From Osmia lignaria lignaria (lineage: Eukaryota; Arthropoda; Insecta; Hymenoptera; Megachilidae): 64,000 bases of DNA. Positions 24,026 through 37,500 of this stretch are shown here, piece after piece. The notes under the pieces are model-generated. The model had not been told where the DNA came from. It worked only from the letters and a program-made list of their open reading frames with translations, and ran no database searches. A program made the translations under genes and the position numbers. Where the stretch lies: positions 6,278,501 to 6,342,500 of the forward strand of contig NW_027478159.1 in the NCBI RefSeq assembly GCF_051020975.1. The letters are read 5' to 3'. Each line of letters opens with the position of its first letter. Within the stretch, counting starts at the first letter, position 1.

Positions 24026-25313
24026 GATCAGAAGCGTAGTTTTCGAGATATATCGAGATATTTAAAAGTTCCGAAGCCGCACCAACATAATAGAGATACA
24101 GAAACACCGTGGCCCCTTTCTTTGAGATAACTCTGCACTGTTGCGACCTGCAAATGCCACTTCCAGCTTAGCTGTGCAGAAGAAGAACAACAAGAAGAAG
24201 AAATATCTCGAAATATGTCCGTCAGGCCCCTTCCCTTGGGATATATCTGCAAATATCTCGGAAACGAAGCGAGCTATGGCAAAATGTTAAGAGACGTTTT
24301 TTGTAGAGAATTAAGTTTCCTACTTTTCATGTTCTATGATATTTTTTGATCAGATGCGTAGTTCTCGAGATATATCAAGATATTTAAAAGTTCCGAAGCC
24401 GCACCAACATAATAGAGATACAGAAACACCGTGGCCCCTCTCTTTGAGATAACTCTGCACTATTGCGAGCTGTAAATGCCACTTCCAGCTTAGCTGTGCA
24501 GAAGAAGAACAACAAGAAGAAGAAATATCTCGAAATATGTCCGTCAGGCCCCTTCCCTTGAGATAAATCTGCAAATATCTCGGAAACGAAGCGAGCTATG
24601 GCAAAATGTTTAGAGACCTCTCTTGTAGAGAATTAAGTTTCCTACTTTTTATGTAGTATGATATTTTTTGATCAGATGCGTAGTTCTCGAGATATATCAA
24701 GATATTTAAAAGTTCCGAAGCCGCACCAACATAATAGAGATACAGAAACACCGTGGCCCCTCTCTTTGAGATAACTCTGCACTATTGCGAGCTGCAAATG
24801 CCACTTCCAGCTTAGCTGTGCAGAAGAAGAACAACAAGAAGAAGAAATATCTCGAAATATGTCCGTCAGGCCCCTTCCCTTGAGATAAATCTGCAAATAT
24901 CTCGGAAACGAAGCGAGCTATGGCAAAATGTTAAGAGACGTTTTTTGTAGAGAATTATGTTTCCTACAATTTATGTTCTATGATATTTTTTGATCAGAAG
25001 CGTAGTTTTCGAGATATATCGAGATATTTAAAAGTTCCGAAGCCGCACCAACATAATAGAGATACAGAAACACCGTGGCCCCTTTCTTTGAGATAACTGT
25101 GTACTAGTGCGAGCCGCAAATGCCACTTCCAGCTTAGCTGTGCAGAAGAAGAACAACAAGAAGAAGAAATATCTCGAAATATGTCCGTCAGGCCCCTTCC
25201 CTTGAGATAAATCTGCAAATATCTCGGAAACGAAGCGAGCTATGGCAAAATGTTAGGAGACCTTTCTTGTAGAGAATTAAGTTTCCTACTTTTTATGTAG
25301 TATGATATTTTTT

Positions 25314-25620
25314 GATCAGATGCGTAGTTCTCGAGATATATCAAGATATTTAAAAGTTCCGAAGCCGCACCAACATAACAGAGATACAGAAACACCGTGG
25401 CCCCTTTCTTTGAGATAACTCTGCACTATTGCGCGCTGCAAATGCCACTTCCAGCTTAGCTGTGCAGAAGAAGAAATATCTCGAAATATGTCCGTCAGGC
25501 CCCTTCCCTTGAGATAAATCTGCAAATATCTCGGAAACGAAGCGAGCTATGGCAAAATGTTAAGAGACCTTTTTTGTAGAGAATAATGTTTCCTACAATT
25601 TACGTTCTATGATATTTTTT
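25314..25620 (+). repeat. 15 bp deleted monomer, copy 2
   Basis: The same deletion and linked markers as 23719, 1595 bp further on, as part of the 5-monomer duplication. Confidence 0.95.
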
Positions 25621-26279
25621 GATCAGAAGCGTAGTTTTCGAGATATATCGAGATATTTAAAAGTTCCGAAGCCGCACCAACATAATAGAGATACAAAAAC
25701 ACCGTGGCCCCTTTCTTTGAGATAACTCTGCACTATTGCGACCTGCGAATGCCACTTCCAGCTTAGCTGTGCAGAAGAAGAACAACAAGAAGAAGAAATA
25801 TCTCGAAATATGTCCGTCAGGCCCCTTCCCTTGGGATATATCTGCAAATATCTCGGAAACGAAGCGAGCTATGGCAAAATGTTAAGAGACCTTTTTTGTA
25901 GAGAATTAAGTTTCCTACTTTTGATGTTCTATGATATTTTTTGATCAGATGCGTAGTTCTCGAGATATATCAAGATATTTAAAAGTTCCGAAGCCGCACC
26001 AACATAATAGAGATACAGAAACACCGTGGCCCCTTTCTTTGATATAACTCTGCACTATTGCGAGCTGTAAATGCCACTTCCAGCTTAGCTGTGCAGAAGA
26101 AGACCAACAAGAAGAAGAAATATCTCGAAATATGTCCGTCAGGCCCCATCCGTTGAGATATATCTGCAAATATCTCGGAAACGAAGTGACCTATGGCAAA
26201 ATGTTAAGAGACCTTTTTTGTAGAGAATTATGTTTCCTACAATTTACGTTCTATGATATTTTTTGATCAGAAGCGTAGT

Positions 26280-28450
26280 TTTCGAGATATATCGAGATAT
26301 TTAAAAGTTCCGAAGCCGCACCAACATAATAGAGATACAAAAACACCGTGGCCCCTTTCTTTGAGATAACTCTGCACTATTGCGACCTGCAAATGCCACT
26401 TCCAGCTTAGCTGTGCAGAAGAAGAACAACAAGAAGAAGAAATATCTCGAAATATGTCCGTCAGGCCCCTTCCCTTGGGATATATCTGCAAATATCTCGG
26501 AAACGAAGCGAGCTATGGCAAAATGTTAAGAGACCTTTTTTGTAGAGAATTAAGTTTCCTACTTTTTATGTTCTATGATATTTTTTGATCAGATGCGTAT
26601 TTCTCGAGATATGTCAAGATATTTAAAAGTTCCGAAGCCATACCAACATAATAGAGATACAGAAACACCGTGGCCCCTTTCTTTGAGATAACTCTGCACT
26701 ATTGGGAGCTGGAAATGCCACTTCCAGCTTAGCTGTGCAGAAGAAGAACAACAAGAAGAAGAAATATCTCGAAATATGTCCGTCAGGCCCCTTCCCTTGA
26801 GATAAATCTGCAAATATCTCGGAAACGAAGAGAGCTATGGCAAAATGTTAAGAGACCTTTTTTCTAGAGAATTAAGTTTCCTACAATTTATGTTCTATGA
26901 TATTTTTTGATCAGAAGCGTAGTTTTCGAGATATATCGAGATATTTAAAAGTTCCGAAGCCGCACCAACATAATAGAGATACAGAAACACCGTGGCCCCT
27001 TTCTTTGAGATAACTTTGCACTATTGCGAGCTGTAAATGCCACTTTCAGCTTAGCTGTGCAGAAGAAGAACAACAAGAAGAAGAAATATCTCGAAATATG
27101 TCCGTCAGGCCCCTTCCCTTGAGATATATCTGCAAATATCTCGGAAACGAAGCGAGCTATGGCAAAATGTTAAGAGACCTTTTTTGTAGAGAATTATGTT
27201 TCCTATAATTTATGTTCTATGATATTTTTTGATCAGAAGCGTAGTTTTCGAGATATATCGAGATATTTAAAAGTTCCGAAGCCGCACCAACATAATAGAG
27301 ATACAGAAACACCGTGGCCCCTTTCTCTGAGATAACTCTGCACTAGTGCGAGCCGCAAATGCCACTTCCAGCTTAGCTGTGCAGAAGAAGAACAACAAGA
27401 AGAAGAAATATCTCGAAATATGTCCGTCATGCCCCTTCCCTTGAGATAAATCTGAAAATATCTCGGAAACGAAGCGAGCTATGGCAAAATGTTAAGAGAC
27501 CTTTTTTGTAGAGAATTAAGTTTCCTACTTTTTATGTTCTATGATATTTTTTGATCAGATGCGTAGTTCTCGAGATATATCAAGATATTTAAAAGTTCCG
27601 AAGCCGCACCAACATAATAGAGATACAGAAACACCGTGGCCCCTTTCTTTGAGATAACTCTGCACTATTGCGAGCTGCAAATGCCACTTCCAGCTTAGCT
27701 GTGCAGAAGAAGAACAACAAGAAGAAGAAATATCTCGAAATATGTCCGTCAGGCCCCTTCCCTTGAGGTATATCTGCAAATATCTCGGAAACGAAGCGAG
27801 CTATGGCAAAATGTTAAGAGACCTTTTTTGTAGAGAATTATGTTTCCGACAATTTATGTTCTATGATATTTTTTGATCAGAAGCGTAGTTTTCGAGATAT
27901 ATCGAGATATTTAAAAGTTCCGAAGCCGCACCAACATAATAGAGATACAGAAACACCGTGGCCCCTTTCTTTGAGATAACTCTGCACTAGTGCGAGCCGC
28001 AAATGCCACTTCCAGCTTAGCTGTGCAGAAGAAGAACAACAAGAAGAAGAAATATCTCGAAATATGTCCGTCATGCCCCTTCCCTTGAGATAAATCTGCA
28101 AATATCTCGGAAACGAAGCGAGCTATGGCAAAATGTTAAGAGACCTTTTTTGTAGAGAATTAAGTTTCCTACTTTTCATGTTCTATGATATTTTTTGATC
28201 AGAAGCGTAGTTCTCGAGATATATCAAGATATTTAAAAGTTCCGAAGCCGCACCAACATAATAGAGATACAGAAACACCGTGGCCCATTTCTTTGAGATA
28301 ACTGTGTACTAGTGCGAGCCGCAAATGCCACTTCCAGCTTAGCTGTGCAGAAGAAGAACAACAAGAAGAAGAAATATCTCGAAATATGTCCGTCAGGCCC
28401 CTTCCCTTGAGATAAATCTGCAAATATCTCGGAAACGAAGCGAGCTATGG
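26280..28450 (+). repeat. Segment copied at 51989-54159 (offset 25709 bp)
   Basis: Ordered private markers: ATACAAAAAC with GCGACCTGC; AGCCATACCAAC with TTGGGAGC; AACTTTGCAC with CTTTCAGC; TTTCCTATAATT with TCTCTGAG, GTCATGCC and TCTGAAAAT; TTTCCGACAATT; then AGAAGCGTAGTTCTCG with GGCCCATTTC and GTGTACTAG. The first five of these also occur in the tandem at 48.7-53.8 kb. The marker AGAAGGGTAG at about 28848 recurs at about 54557 at the same offset, so the match probably runs slightly further. Confidence 0.85.
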
Positions 28451-31416
28451 CAAAATGTTAAGAGACCTTTTTTGTAGAGAATTAAGTTTCCTACTTTTTA
28501 TGTTCTATGATATTTTTTGATCAGAAGCGTAGTTTTCGAGATATATCGAGATATTTAAAAGTTCCGAAGCCGCACCAACATAATAGAGATACAGAAACAC
28601 CGTGGCCCCTTTCTTTGAGATAACTCTGCACTAGTGCGAGCCGCAAATGCCACTTCCAGCTTAGCTGTGCAGAAGAAGAACAACAAGAAGAAGAAATATC
28701 TCGAAATATGTCCGTCAGGCCCCTTCCCTTGGGATATATCTGCAAATATCTCGGAAACGAAGCGAGCTATGGCAAAATGTTAAGAGACGTTTTTTGTAGA
28801 GAATTATGTTTCCTACAATTTATGTTCTATGATATTTTTTGATCAGAAGGGTAGTTTTCGAGATATATCGAGATATTTAAAAGTTCCGAAGCCGCACCAA
28901 CATAATAGAGATACAGAAACACCGTGGCCCCTTTCTTTGAGATAACTGTGTACTAGTGCGAGCCGCAAATGCCACTTCTAGCTTAGCTGTGCAGAAGAAG
29001 AACAACAAGAAGAAGAAATATCTCGAAATATGTCCGTCAGGCCCCTTCCCTTGAGATAAATCTGCAAATATCTCGGAAACGAAGAGAGCTATGGCAAAAT
29101 GTTAAGAGACCTTTTCTGTAGAGAATTAAGTTTCCTACTTTTTATGTTCTATGATATTTTTTGATCAGATGCGTAGTTCTCGAGATATATCAAGATATTT
29201 AAAAGTTGCGAAGCCGCACCAACATAATAGAGATACAGAAACACCGTGGCCCCCTTCTTTGAGATAACTCTGCACTATTGCGAGCTGCAAATGCCACTTC
29301 CAGGTTAGCTGTGCAGAAGAAGAACAACAAGAAGAAGAAATATCTCGAAATATGTCCGTCAGGCCCCTTCCCTTGAGATATATCTGCAAATATCTCGGAA
29401 ACGAAGCGAGCTATGGCAAAATGTTAAGAGAACTTTTTTGTAGAGAATTATGTTTCCTACAATTTATGTTCTATGATATTTTTTGATCAGAAGCGTAGTT
29501 TTCGAGATATATCGAGATATTTAAAAGTTCCGAAGCCGCACCAACATAATAGAGATACAGAAACACCGTGGCCCCTTTCTTTGAGATAACTCTGCACTAG
29601 TGCGAGCCGCAAATGCCACTTCCAGCTTAACTGTGCAGAAGAAGAACAACAAGAAGAAGAAATATCTCGAAATATGTCCGTTAGGCCCCTTCCCTTGAGA
29701 TAAACCTGCAAATATCTCGGAAACGAAGCGAGCTATGGCAAAATGTTAAGAGACCTTTTTTGTAGAGAATTAAGTTTCCTACTTTTTATGTTCTATGATA
29801 TTTTTTGATCAGATGGGTAGTTTTCGAGATATATCGAGATATTTAAAAGTTTCGAAGCCGCACCAACATAATAGAGATACAGAAACACCGTGGCCCCTTT
29901 CTTTGAGATAACTCTGCACTATTGCGAGCTGCAAATGCCACTTCCAGCTTAGCTGTGCAGAAGAAGAACAACAAGAATAAGAAATATCTCGAAATATGTC
30001 CGTCAGGCCCCTTCCCTTGAGATAAACCTGCAAATATCTCGGAAACGAAGAGAGCTATGGCAAAATGTTGAGAGACCTTTTTTGTAGAGAATTAAGTTTC
30101 CTACTATTTATGTTCTGTGATATTTTTTGATCAGATGCGTAGTTCTCGAGATATATCAAGATATTTAAAAGTTCCGAAGCCGCACCAACATAATAGAGAT
30201 ACAGAAACACCGTGGCCCCTTTCTTTGAGATAACTCTGCACTAGTGCGAGCCGCAAATGCCACTTCCAGCTTAGCTGTGCAGAAGAAGAACAACACGAAG
30301 AAGAAATATCTCGAAATATGTCCGTCAGGCCCCTTGCCTTGAGATAAATCTGCAAATATCTCGGAAACGAAGCGAGCTATGGCAAAATGTTAAGAGACCG
30401 TTTTTGTAGAGAATTAAGTTTCCCACTTTTTATGTTCTATGATATTTTTTGATCAGATGCGTAGTTCTCGAGATATATCAAGATATTTAAAAGTTCCGAA
30501 GCCGCACCAACATAATAGAGATACAGAAACACCGTGGCCCCTTTCTTTGAGATAACTCTGCACTAGTGCGAGCCGCAAATGCCACTTCCAGCTTAGCTGT
30601 GCAGAAGAAGAACAACAAGAAGAAGAAATATCTCGAAATATGTCCGTCAGGCCCCTTGCCTTGAGATAAATCTGCAAATATCTCGGAAACGAAGCGAGCT
30701 ATGGCAAAATGTTAAGAGACCGTTTTTGTAGAGAATTAAGTTTCCTACTTTTTATGTTCTATGATATTTTTTGATCAGATGCGTAGTTCTCGAGATATAT
30801 CAAGATATTTAAAAGTTCCGAAGCCGCACCAACATAATAGAGATACAGAAACACCGTGGCCCCTTTCTTTGAGATAATTCTGCACTATTGCGAGCTGCAA
30901 ATGCCACTTCTAGCTTAGCTGTGCAGAAGAAGAACAACAAGAATAAGAAATATCTCGAAATATGTCCGTCAGGCCCCTTCCCTTGAGATAAATCTGCAAA
31001 TATCTCGGAAACGAAGCGAGCTATGGCAAAATGTTAAGAGACCTTATTTGTAGAGAATTATGTTTCCTACAATTTATGTTCTATGATATTTTTTGATCAG
31101 AAGCGTAGTTTTCGAGATATATCGAGATATTTAAAAGTTCCGAAGCCGCACCAACATAATAGAGATACAGAAACACCGTGGCCCCTTTCTTTGAGATAAC
31201 TCTGCACTAGTGCGAGCCGCAAATGCCACTTCCAGCTTAGCTGTGCAGAAGAAGAACAACAAGAAGAAGAAATATCTCAAAATATGTCCGTTAGGCCCCT
31301 TCCCTTGAGATAAACCTGCAAATATCTCGGAAACGAAGCGAGCTATGGCAAAATGTTAAGAGACCTTTTTTGTAGAGAATTAAGTTTCCTACTTTTTATG
31401 TTCTATGATATTTTTT

Positions 31417-31736
31417 GATCAGATGCGTAGTTTTCGAGATATATCGAGATATTTAAAAGTTCCGAAGCCGCACCAACATAATAGAGACAGAAACACCGTG
31501 GCCCCTTTCTTTGAGATAACTCTGCACTATTGCGAGCTGCAAATGCCACTTCCAGCTTAGCTGTGCAGAAGAAGAACAGCAAGAATAAGAAATATCTCGA
31601 AATATGTCCGTCAGGCCCCTTCCCTTGAGATAAATCTGCAAATATCTCGGAAACGAAGAGAGCTATGGCAAAATGTTGAGAGACCTTTTTTGTAGAGAAT
31701 TAAGTTTCCTACTATTTATGTTCTATGATATTTTTT
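31417..31736 (+). repeat. Monomer with 2 bp deletion (320 bp)
   Basis: AGAGATACAG is reduced to AGAGACAG at about 31483-31490, removing one GAGATA box. The same lesion occurs at about 32447 in the next-but-one class B monomer. Confidence 0.93.
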
Positions 31737-32380
31737 GATCAGATGCGTAGTTCTCGAGATATATCAAGATATTTAATAGTTCCGAAGCCGCACCAACATA
31801 ATAGAGATACAGAAACACCGTGGCCCCTTTCTTTGAGATAACTCTGCACTAGTGCGAGCCGCAAATGCCACTTCCAGCTTAGCTGTGCAGAAGAAGAACA
31901 ACAAGAAGAAGAAATATCTCGAAATATGTCCGTCAGGCCCCTTGCCTTGAGATAAATCTGCAAATATCTCGGAAACGAAGCGAGCTATGGCAAAATGTTA
32001 AGAGACCGTTTTTGTAGAGAATTAAGTTTCCTACTTTTTATGTTCTATGATATTTTTTGATCAGATGCGTAGTTCTCGAGATATATCAAGATATTTAAAA
32101 GTTCCGAAGCCGCACCAACATAATAGAGATACAGAAACACCGTGGCCCCTTTCTTGGAGATAATTCTGCACTATTGCGAGCTGCAAATGCCACTTCCAGC
32201 TTAGCTGTGCAGAAGAAGAACAACAAGAATAAGAAATATCTCGAAATATGTCCGTCAGGCCCCTTCCCTTGAGATAAATCTGCAAATATCTCGGAAACGA
32301 AGAGAGCTATGGCAAAATGTTGAGAGACCTTTTTTGTAGAGAATTAAGTTTCCTACTATTTATGTTCTATGATATTTTTT

Positions 32381-32701
32381 GATCAGATGCGTAGTTCTCG
32401 AGATATATCAAGATATTTAAAAGTTCCGAAGCCGCACCAACATAATAGAGACAGAAACACCGTGGCCCCTTTCTTTGAGATAACTCTGCACTAGTGCGAG
32501 CCGCAAATGCCACTTCCAGCTTAGCTGTGCAAGAAGAAGAACAACAAGAAGAAGAAATATCTCGAAATATGTCCGTCAGGCCCCTCCCCTTGAGATAAAT
32601 CTGCAAATATCTCGGAAACGAAGCGAGCTATGGCAAAATGTTAAGAGACCTTATTTGTAGAGAATAATGTTTCCTACAATTTATGTTCTATGATATTTTT
32701 T
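32381..32701 (+). repeat. Monomer with 2 bp deletion and 1 bp insertion (net -1)
   Basis: Combines the AGAGACAG deletion (about 32447) with the GTGCAAGAAG insertion (about 32531). Two otherwise separate lesions in one unit suggest recombination within the monomer. Confidence 0.93.
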
Positions 32702-34955
32702 GATCAGAAGCGTAGTTTTCGAGATATATCGAGATATTTAAAAGTTCCGAAGCCGCACCAACATAATAGAGATACAGAAACACCGTGGCCCCTTTCTTTG
32801 AGATAACTGTGCACTAGTGCGAGCCGCAAATGCCACTTCCAGGTTAGCTGTGCAGAAGAAGAACAACAAGAAGAAGAAATATCTCGAAATAAGTCCGTCA
32901 GGCCCCTTCCCTTGAGATAAATCTGCAAATATCTCGGAAACGAAGCGAGCTATGGCAAAATGTTAAGAGACCTTTTTTGTAGACAATTAAGTTTCCTACT
33001 TTTTATGTTCTATCATATTTTTTGATCAGATGCGTAGTTCTCGAGATATATCAAGATATTTAAAAGTTCCGAAGCCGCACCATCATAATAGAGATACAGA
33101 AACACCGTGGCCCCTTTCTTTGAGATAACTCTGCACTATTGCGAGCTGCAAATGCCACTTCCAGCTTAGCTGTGCAGAAGAAGAACAACAAGAAGAAGAA
33201 ATATCTCGAAATATGTCCGTCAGGCCCCTTCCCTTGAGATAAATCTGCAAATATCTCGGAAACGAAGAGAGCTATGGCAAAATGTTAAGAGACCTTTTTT
33301 GTAGAGAATTAAGTTTCCTACAATTTATGTTCTATGATATTTTTTGATCATAAGCGTAGTTTTCGAGATATATCGAGATATTTAAAAGTTCCGAAGCCGC
33401 ACCAACATAATAGAGATACAGAAACACCGTGGCCCCTTTCTTTGAGATAACTTTGCACTATTGCGAGCTGTAAATGCCACTTTCAGCTTAGCTGTGCAGA
33501 AGAAGAACAACAAGAAGAAGAAATATCTCGAAATATGTCCGTCAGGCCCCTTCCCTTGAGATATATCTGCAAATATCTCGGAAACGAAGCGAGCTATGGC
33601 AAAATGTTAAGAGACCTTTTTTGTAGAGAATTATGTTTCCTACAATTTATGTTCTATGATATTTTTTGATCAGAAGCGTAGTTTTCGAGATATATCGAGA
33701 TATTTAAAAGTTCCGAAGCCGCACCAACATAATAGAGATACAGAAACACCGTGGCCCCTTTCTTTGAGATAACTCTGCACTAGTGCGAGCCGCAAATGCC
33801 ACTTCCAGCTTAGCTGTGCAGAAGAAGAACAACAAGAAGAAGAAATATCTCGAAATATGTCCGTCAGGCCCCTTCCCTTGAGATAAATCTGCAAATATCT
33901 CGGAAACGAAGCGAGCTATGGCAAAATGTTAAGAGACCTTTTTTGTAGAGAATTAAGTTTCCTACTTATTACGTTCTATGATATTTTTTGATCAGATGCG
34001 TAGTTCTCGAGATATATCAAGATATTTAAAAGTTCCGAAGCCGCACCAACAGAATAGAGATACAGAAACACCGTGGCTGCTTTCTTTGAGATAACTCTGC
34101 ACTATTGCGAGCTGGAAATGCCACTTCCAGTTTAGCTGTGCAGAAGAAGAACAACAAGAAGAAGAAATATCTCGAAATATGTCCGCTGGGCCCCTTCCCT
34201 TGAGATAAACCTGCAAATATCTCGGAAACGAAGCGAGCTATGGCAAAATGTTAAGAGACCTTTTTTGTAGAGAATTAAGTTTCCTACTTTTTATGTTCTA
34301 TGATATTTTTTGATCAGATGCGTAGTTCTCGAGATATATCAAGATATTTAAAAGTTCCGAAGCCGCACCAACATAATAGAGATACAGAAACACCGTGGCC
34401 CCTTTCTTTGAGATAACTCTGCACTAGTGCGAGCCGCAAATGCCACTTCCAGCTTAGCTGTGCAGAAGAAGAACAACAAGAAGAAGAAATATCTCGAAAT
34501 ATGTCCGTCAGGCCCCTTGCCTTGAGATAAATCTGCAAATATCTCGGAAACGAAGCGAGCTATGGCAAAATGTTAAGAGACCTTTTTTGTAGAGAATTAT
34601 GTTTCCTACTTTTTATGTTCTATGATATTTTTTGATTAGACGCGTAGTTCTCGAGATATATCAAGATATTTAAAAGTTCCGAAGCCGCACCAACATAATA
34701 GAGATACAGAAACACCGTGGCCCCTTTCTTTGAGATAACTCTGCACTATTGCGAGCTGCAAATGCCACTTCCAGCTTAGCTGTGCAGAAGAAGAACAACA
34801 AGAAGAAGAAATATCTCGAAATATGTCCGTCAGGCCCCTTCCCTTGAGATAAATCTGCAAATATCTCGGAAACGAAGAGAGCTATGGCAAAATGTTAAGA
34901 GACCTTTTTTGTAGAGAATTATGTTTCCTACAATTTATGTTCTATGATATTTTTT
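32702..34955 (+). repeat. Seven monomers, including heads of the ACGCGT class
   Basis: Includes the trimer motif of a class B unit, an AACTTTGCAC/CTTTCAGC unit and a class A unit (33024-33989), a pattern repeated at several places from 26.6 to 59 kb. The monomer at 34634 begins GATTAGACGCG, losing the GATC core. The monomer at 33990, with CTACTTATTACG upstream, corresponds to 55838 at an offset of 21848. Confidence 0.75.
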
Positions 34956-36566
34956 GATCAGATGCGTAGTTCTCGAGATATATCAAGATATTTAAAAGTT
35001 CCGAAGCCGCACCAACAGAATAGAGATACAGAAACACCGTGGCTCCTTTCTTTGAGATAACTCTGCACTATTGCGAGCTGGAAATGCCACTTCCAGTTTA
35101 GCTGTGCAGAAGAAGAACAACAAGAAGAAGAAATATCTCGAAATATGTCCGTTAGGCCCCTTCCCTTGAGATAAACCTGCAAATATCTCGGAAACGAAGC
35201 GAGCTATGGCAAAATGTTAAGAGACCTTTTTTGTAGAGAATTAAGTTTCCTACTTTTTATGTTCTATGATATTTTTTGATCAGATGCGTAGTTCTCGAGA
35301 TATATCAAGATATTTAAAAGTTCCGAAGCCGCACCAACATAATAGAGATACAGAAACACCGTGGCCCCTTTCTTTGAGATAACTCTGCACTAGTGCGAGC
35401 CGCAAATGCCACTTCCAGCTTAGCGGTGCAGAAGAAGAACAACAAGAAGAAGAAATATCTCGAAATATGTCCGTCAGGCCCCTTGCCTTGAGATAAATCT
35501 GCAAATATCTCGGAAACGAAGCGAGCTATGGCAAAATGTTAAGAGACCTTTTTTGTAGAGAATTAAGTTTCCTACTTTTTATGTTCTATGATATTTTTTG
35601 ATCAGATGCGTAGTTCTCGAGATATATCAAGATATTTAAAAGTTCCGAAGCCGCACCAACATAATAGAGATACAGAAACACCGTGGCCCCTTTCTTTGAG
35701 ATATCTCTGCACTATTGCGAGCTGCACATGCCACTTCCAGCTTAGCTGTGCAGAAGAAGAACAACAAGAAGAAGAAATATCTCGAAATATGTCCGTCAGG
35801 CCCCTTCCCTTGAGATAAATCTGCAAATATCTCGGAAACGAAGCGAGCTATGGCAAAATGTTAAGAGACCTTTTTTGTAGAGAATTAAGTTTCCTACTTA
35901 TTATGTTCTATGATATTTTTTGATCAGATGCGTAGTTCTCGAGATATATCAAGATATTTAAAAGTTCCGAAGCCGCACCAACAGAATAGAGATACAGAAA
36001 CACCGTGGCTCCTTTCTTTGAGATAACTCTGCACTATTGCGAGCTGGAAATGCCACTTCCAGTTTAGCTGTGCAGAAGAAGAACAACAAGAAGAAGAAAT
36101 ATCTCGAAATATGTCCGTTAGGCCCCTTCCCTTGAGATAAACCTGCAAATATCTCGGAAACGAAGCGAGCTATGGCAAAATGTTAAGAGACCTTTTTTGT
36201 AGAGAATTAAGTTTCCTACTTTTTATGTTCTATGATATTTTTTGATCAGATGCGTAGTTCTCGAGATATATCAAGATATTTAAAAGTTCCGAAGCCGCAC
36301 CAACATAATAGAGATACAGAAACACCGTGGCCCCTTTCTTTGAGATAACTCTGCACTAGTGCGAGCCGCAAATGCCACTTCCAGCTTAGCGGTGCAGAAG
36401 AAGAACAACAAGAAGAAGAAATATCTCGAAATATGTCCGTCAGGCCCCTTGCCTTGAGATAAATCTGCAAATATCTCGGAAACGAAGCGAGCTATGGCAA
36501 AATGTTAAGAGACCTTTTTTGTAGAGAATTATGTTTCCTACTTTTTATGTTCTATGATATTTTTTG
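34956..36566 (+). repeat. 3-monomer repeat, 966 bp period
   Basis: The pair at 34956-35599 recurs at 35922-36565. The first monomer has ACAGAATAGAG, GTGGCTCC and the CTGGAA/TTCCAG hairpin variant. The second has AGCGGTGCAG and GCCTTGAG. One GATATCTC-variant monomer (35600-35921) separates the copies. Confidence 0.85.
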
Positions 36567-37500
36567 ATCAGACGCGTAGTTCTCGAGATATATAAAGATA
36601 TTTAAAAGTTCCGAAGCCGCACCAACATAATAGAGATACAGAAACACCGTGGCCCCTTTCTTTGAGATAACTCTGCACTATTGCGAGCTGCAAATGCCAC
36701 TTCCAGCTTAGCTGTGCAGAAGAAGAACAACAAGAAGAAGAAATATCTCGAAATATGTCCGTCAGGCCCCTTCCCTAGAGATAAATCTGCAAATATCTCG
36801 GAAACGAAGAGAGCTATGGCAAAATGTTAAGAGACCTTCTTTGTAGAGAATTAAGTTTCCTACAATTTATGTTCTATGATATTTTTTGAGCAGAAGCGTA
36901 GTTTTCGAGATATATCGAGATATTTAAAAGTTCCGAAGCCGCACCAACATAATAGAGATACAGAAACACCGTGGCCCCTTTCTTTGAGATAACTTTGCAC
37001 TATTGCGAGCTGTAAATGCCACTTTTAGCTTAGCTGTGCAGAAGAAGAACAACAAGAAGAAGAAATATCTCGAAATATGTCCGTCAGGCCCCTTCCCTTG
37101 AGATATATCTGCAAATATCTCGGAAACGAAGTGAGCTATGGCAAAATGTTAAGAGACCTTTTTTGTAGAGAATTATGTTTCCTACAATTTATGTTCTATG
37201 ATATTTTTTGATCAGAAGCGTAGTTTTCGAGATATATCGAGATATTTAAAAGTTCCGAAGCCGCACCAACATAATAGAGATACAGAAACACCGTGGCCCT
37301 TTTCTTTGAGATAACTCTGCACTAGTGCGAGCCGCAAATGCCACTTCCAGCTTAGCTGTGCAGAAGAAGAACAACAAGAAGAAGAAATATCTCGAAATAT
37401 GTCCGTCATGCCCCTTCCCTTGAGATAAATCTGCAAATATCTCGGAAACGAAGCGAGCTATGGCAAAATGTTAAGAGACCTTTTTTGTAGAGAATTAAGT
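35920..37500 (+). repeat. Segment copied at 57768-59348 (offset 21848 bp)
   Basis: Five monomers in the same order: ACAGAATAGAG/GTGGCTCC; AGCGGTGCAG; an ACGCGT head with AACGAAGAGAGC; AACTTTGCAC with CTTTTAGC and CGAAGTGAGC; and TGGCCCTTTTC with GTCATGCC. The offset is the same for all five. The right copy has extra changes such as CACCGCGG and CCACATCC. One anchor here (36888) reads TGAGCAG, losing the GATC core. Confidence 0.88.

Larger units (their letters stand above)
23400..25855 (+). repeat. 5-monomer duplication, offset 1595 bp
   Basis: 23400-24260 and 24995-25855 share a run of a GTGTA(G/C)TAGTG monomer, a 15 bp deleted monomer with ATAACAGAG and GCGCGCTGC, and a GCGACCTGC/TTGGGATATATC monomer. 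The offset of 1595 is five monomers less the 15 bp deletion. Two class B monomers (24348, 24670) lie between, so the repeat period is five. Confidence 0.85.
28451..32701 (+). repeat. Monomers of a local subfamily with a repeating 5-monomer pattern
   Basis: 29485-30450 recurs at 31095-32058, offset 1610 then 1608. Local markers are GAATAAGAAATATC, GCCCCTTGCCTTGAG and GACCGTTTTTG. Adjacent monomers 30129 and 30451 are nearly identical (CAACACGAAG against CAACAAGAAG), a very recent single-unit duplication. Compared with the partner region at 54.5-55.5 kb, this stretch contains about 12 extra monomers. Confidence 0.78.
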
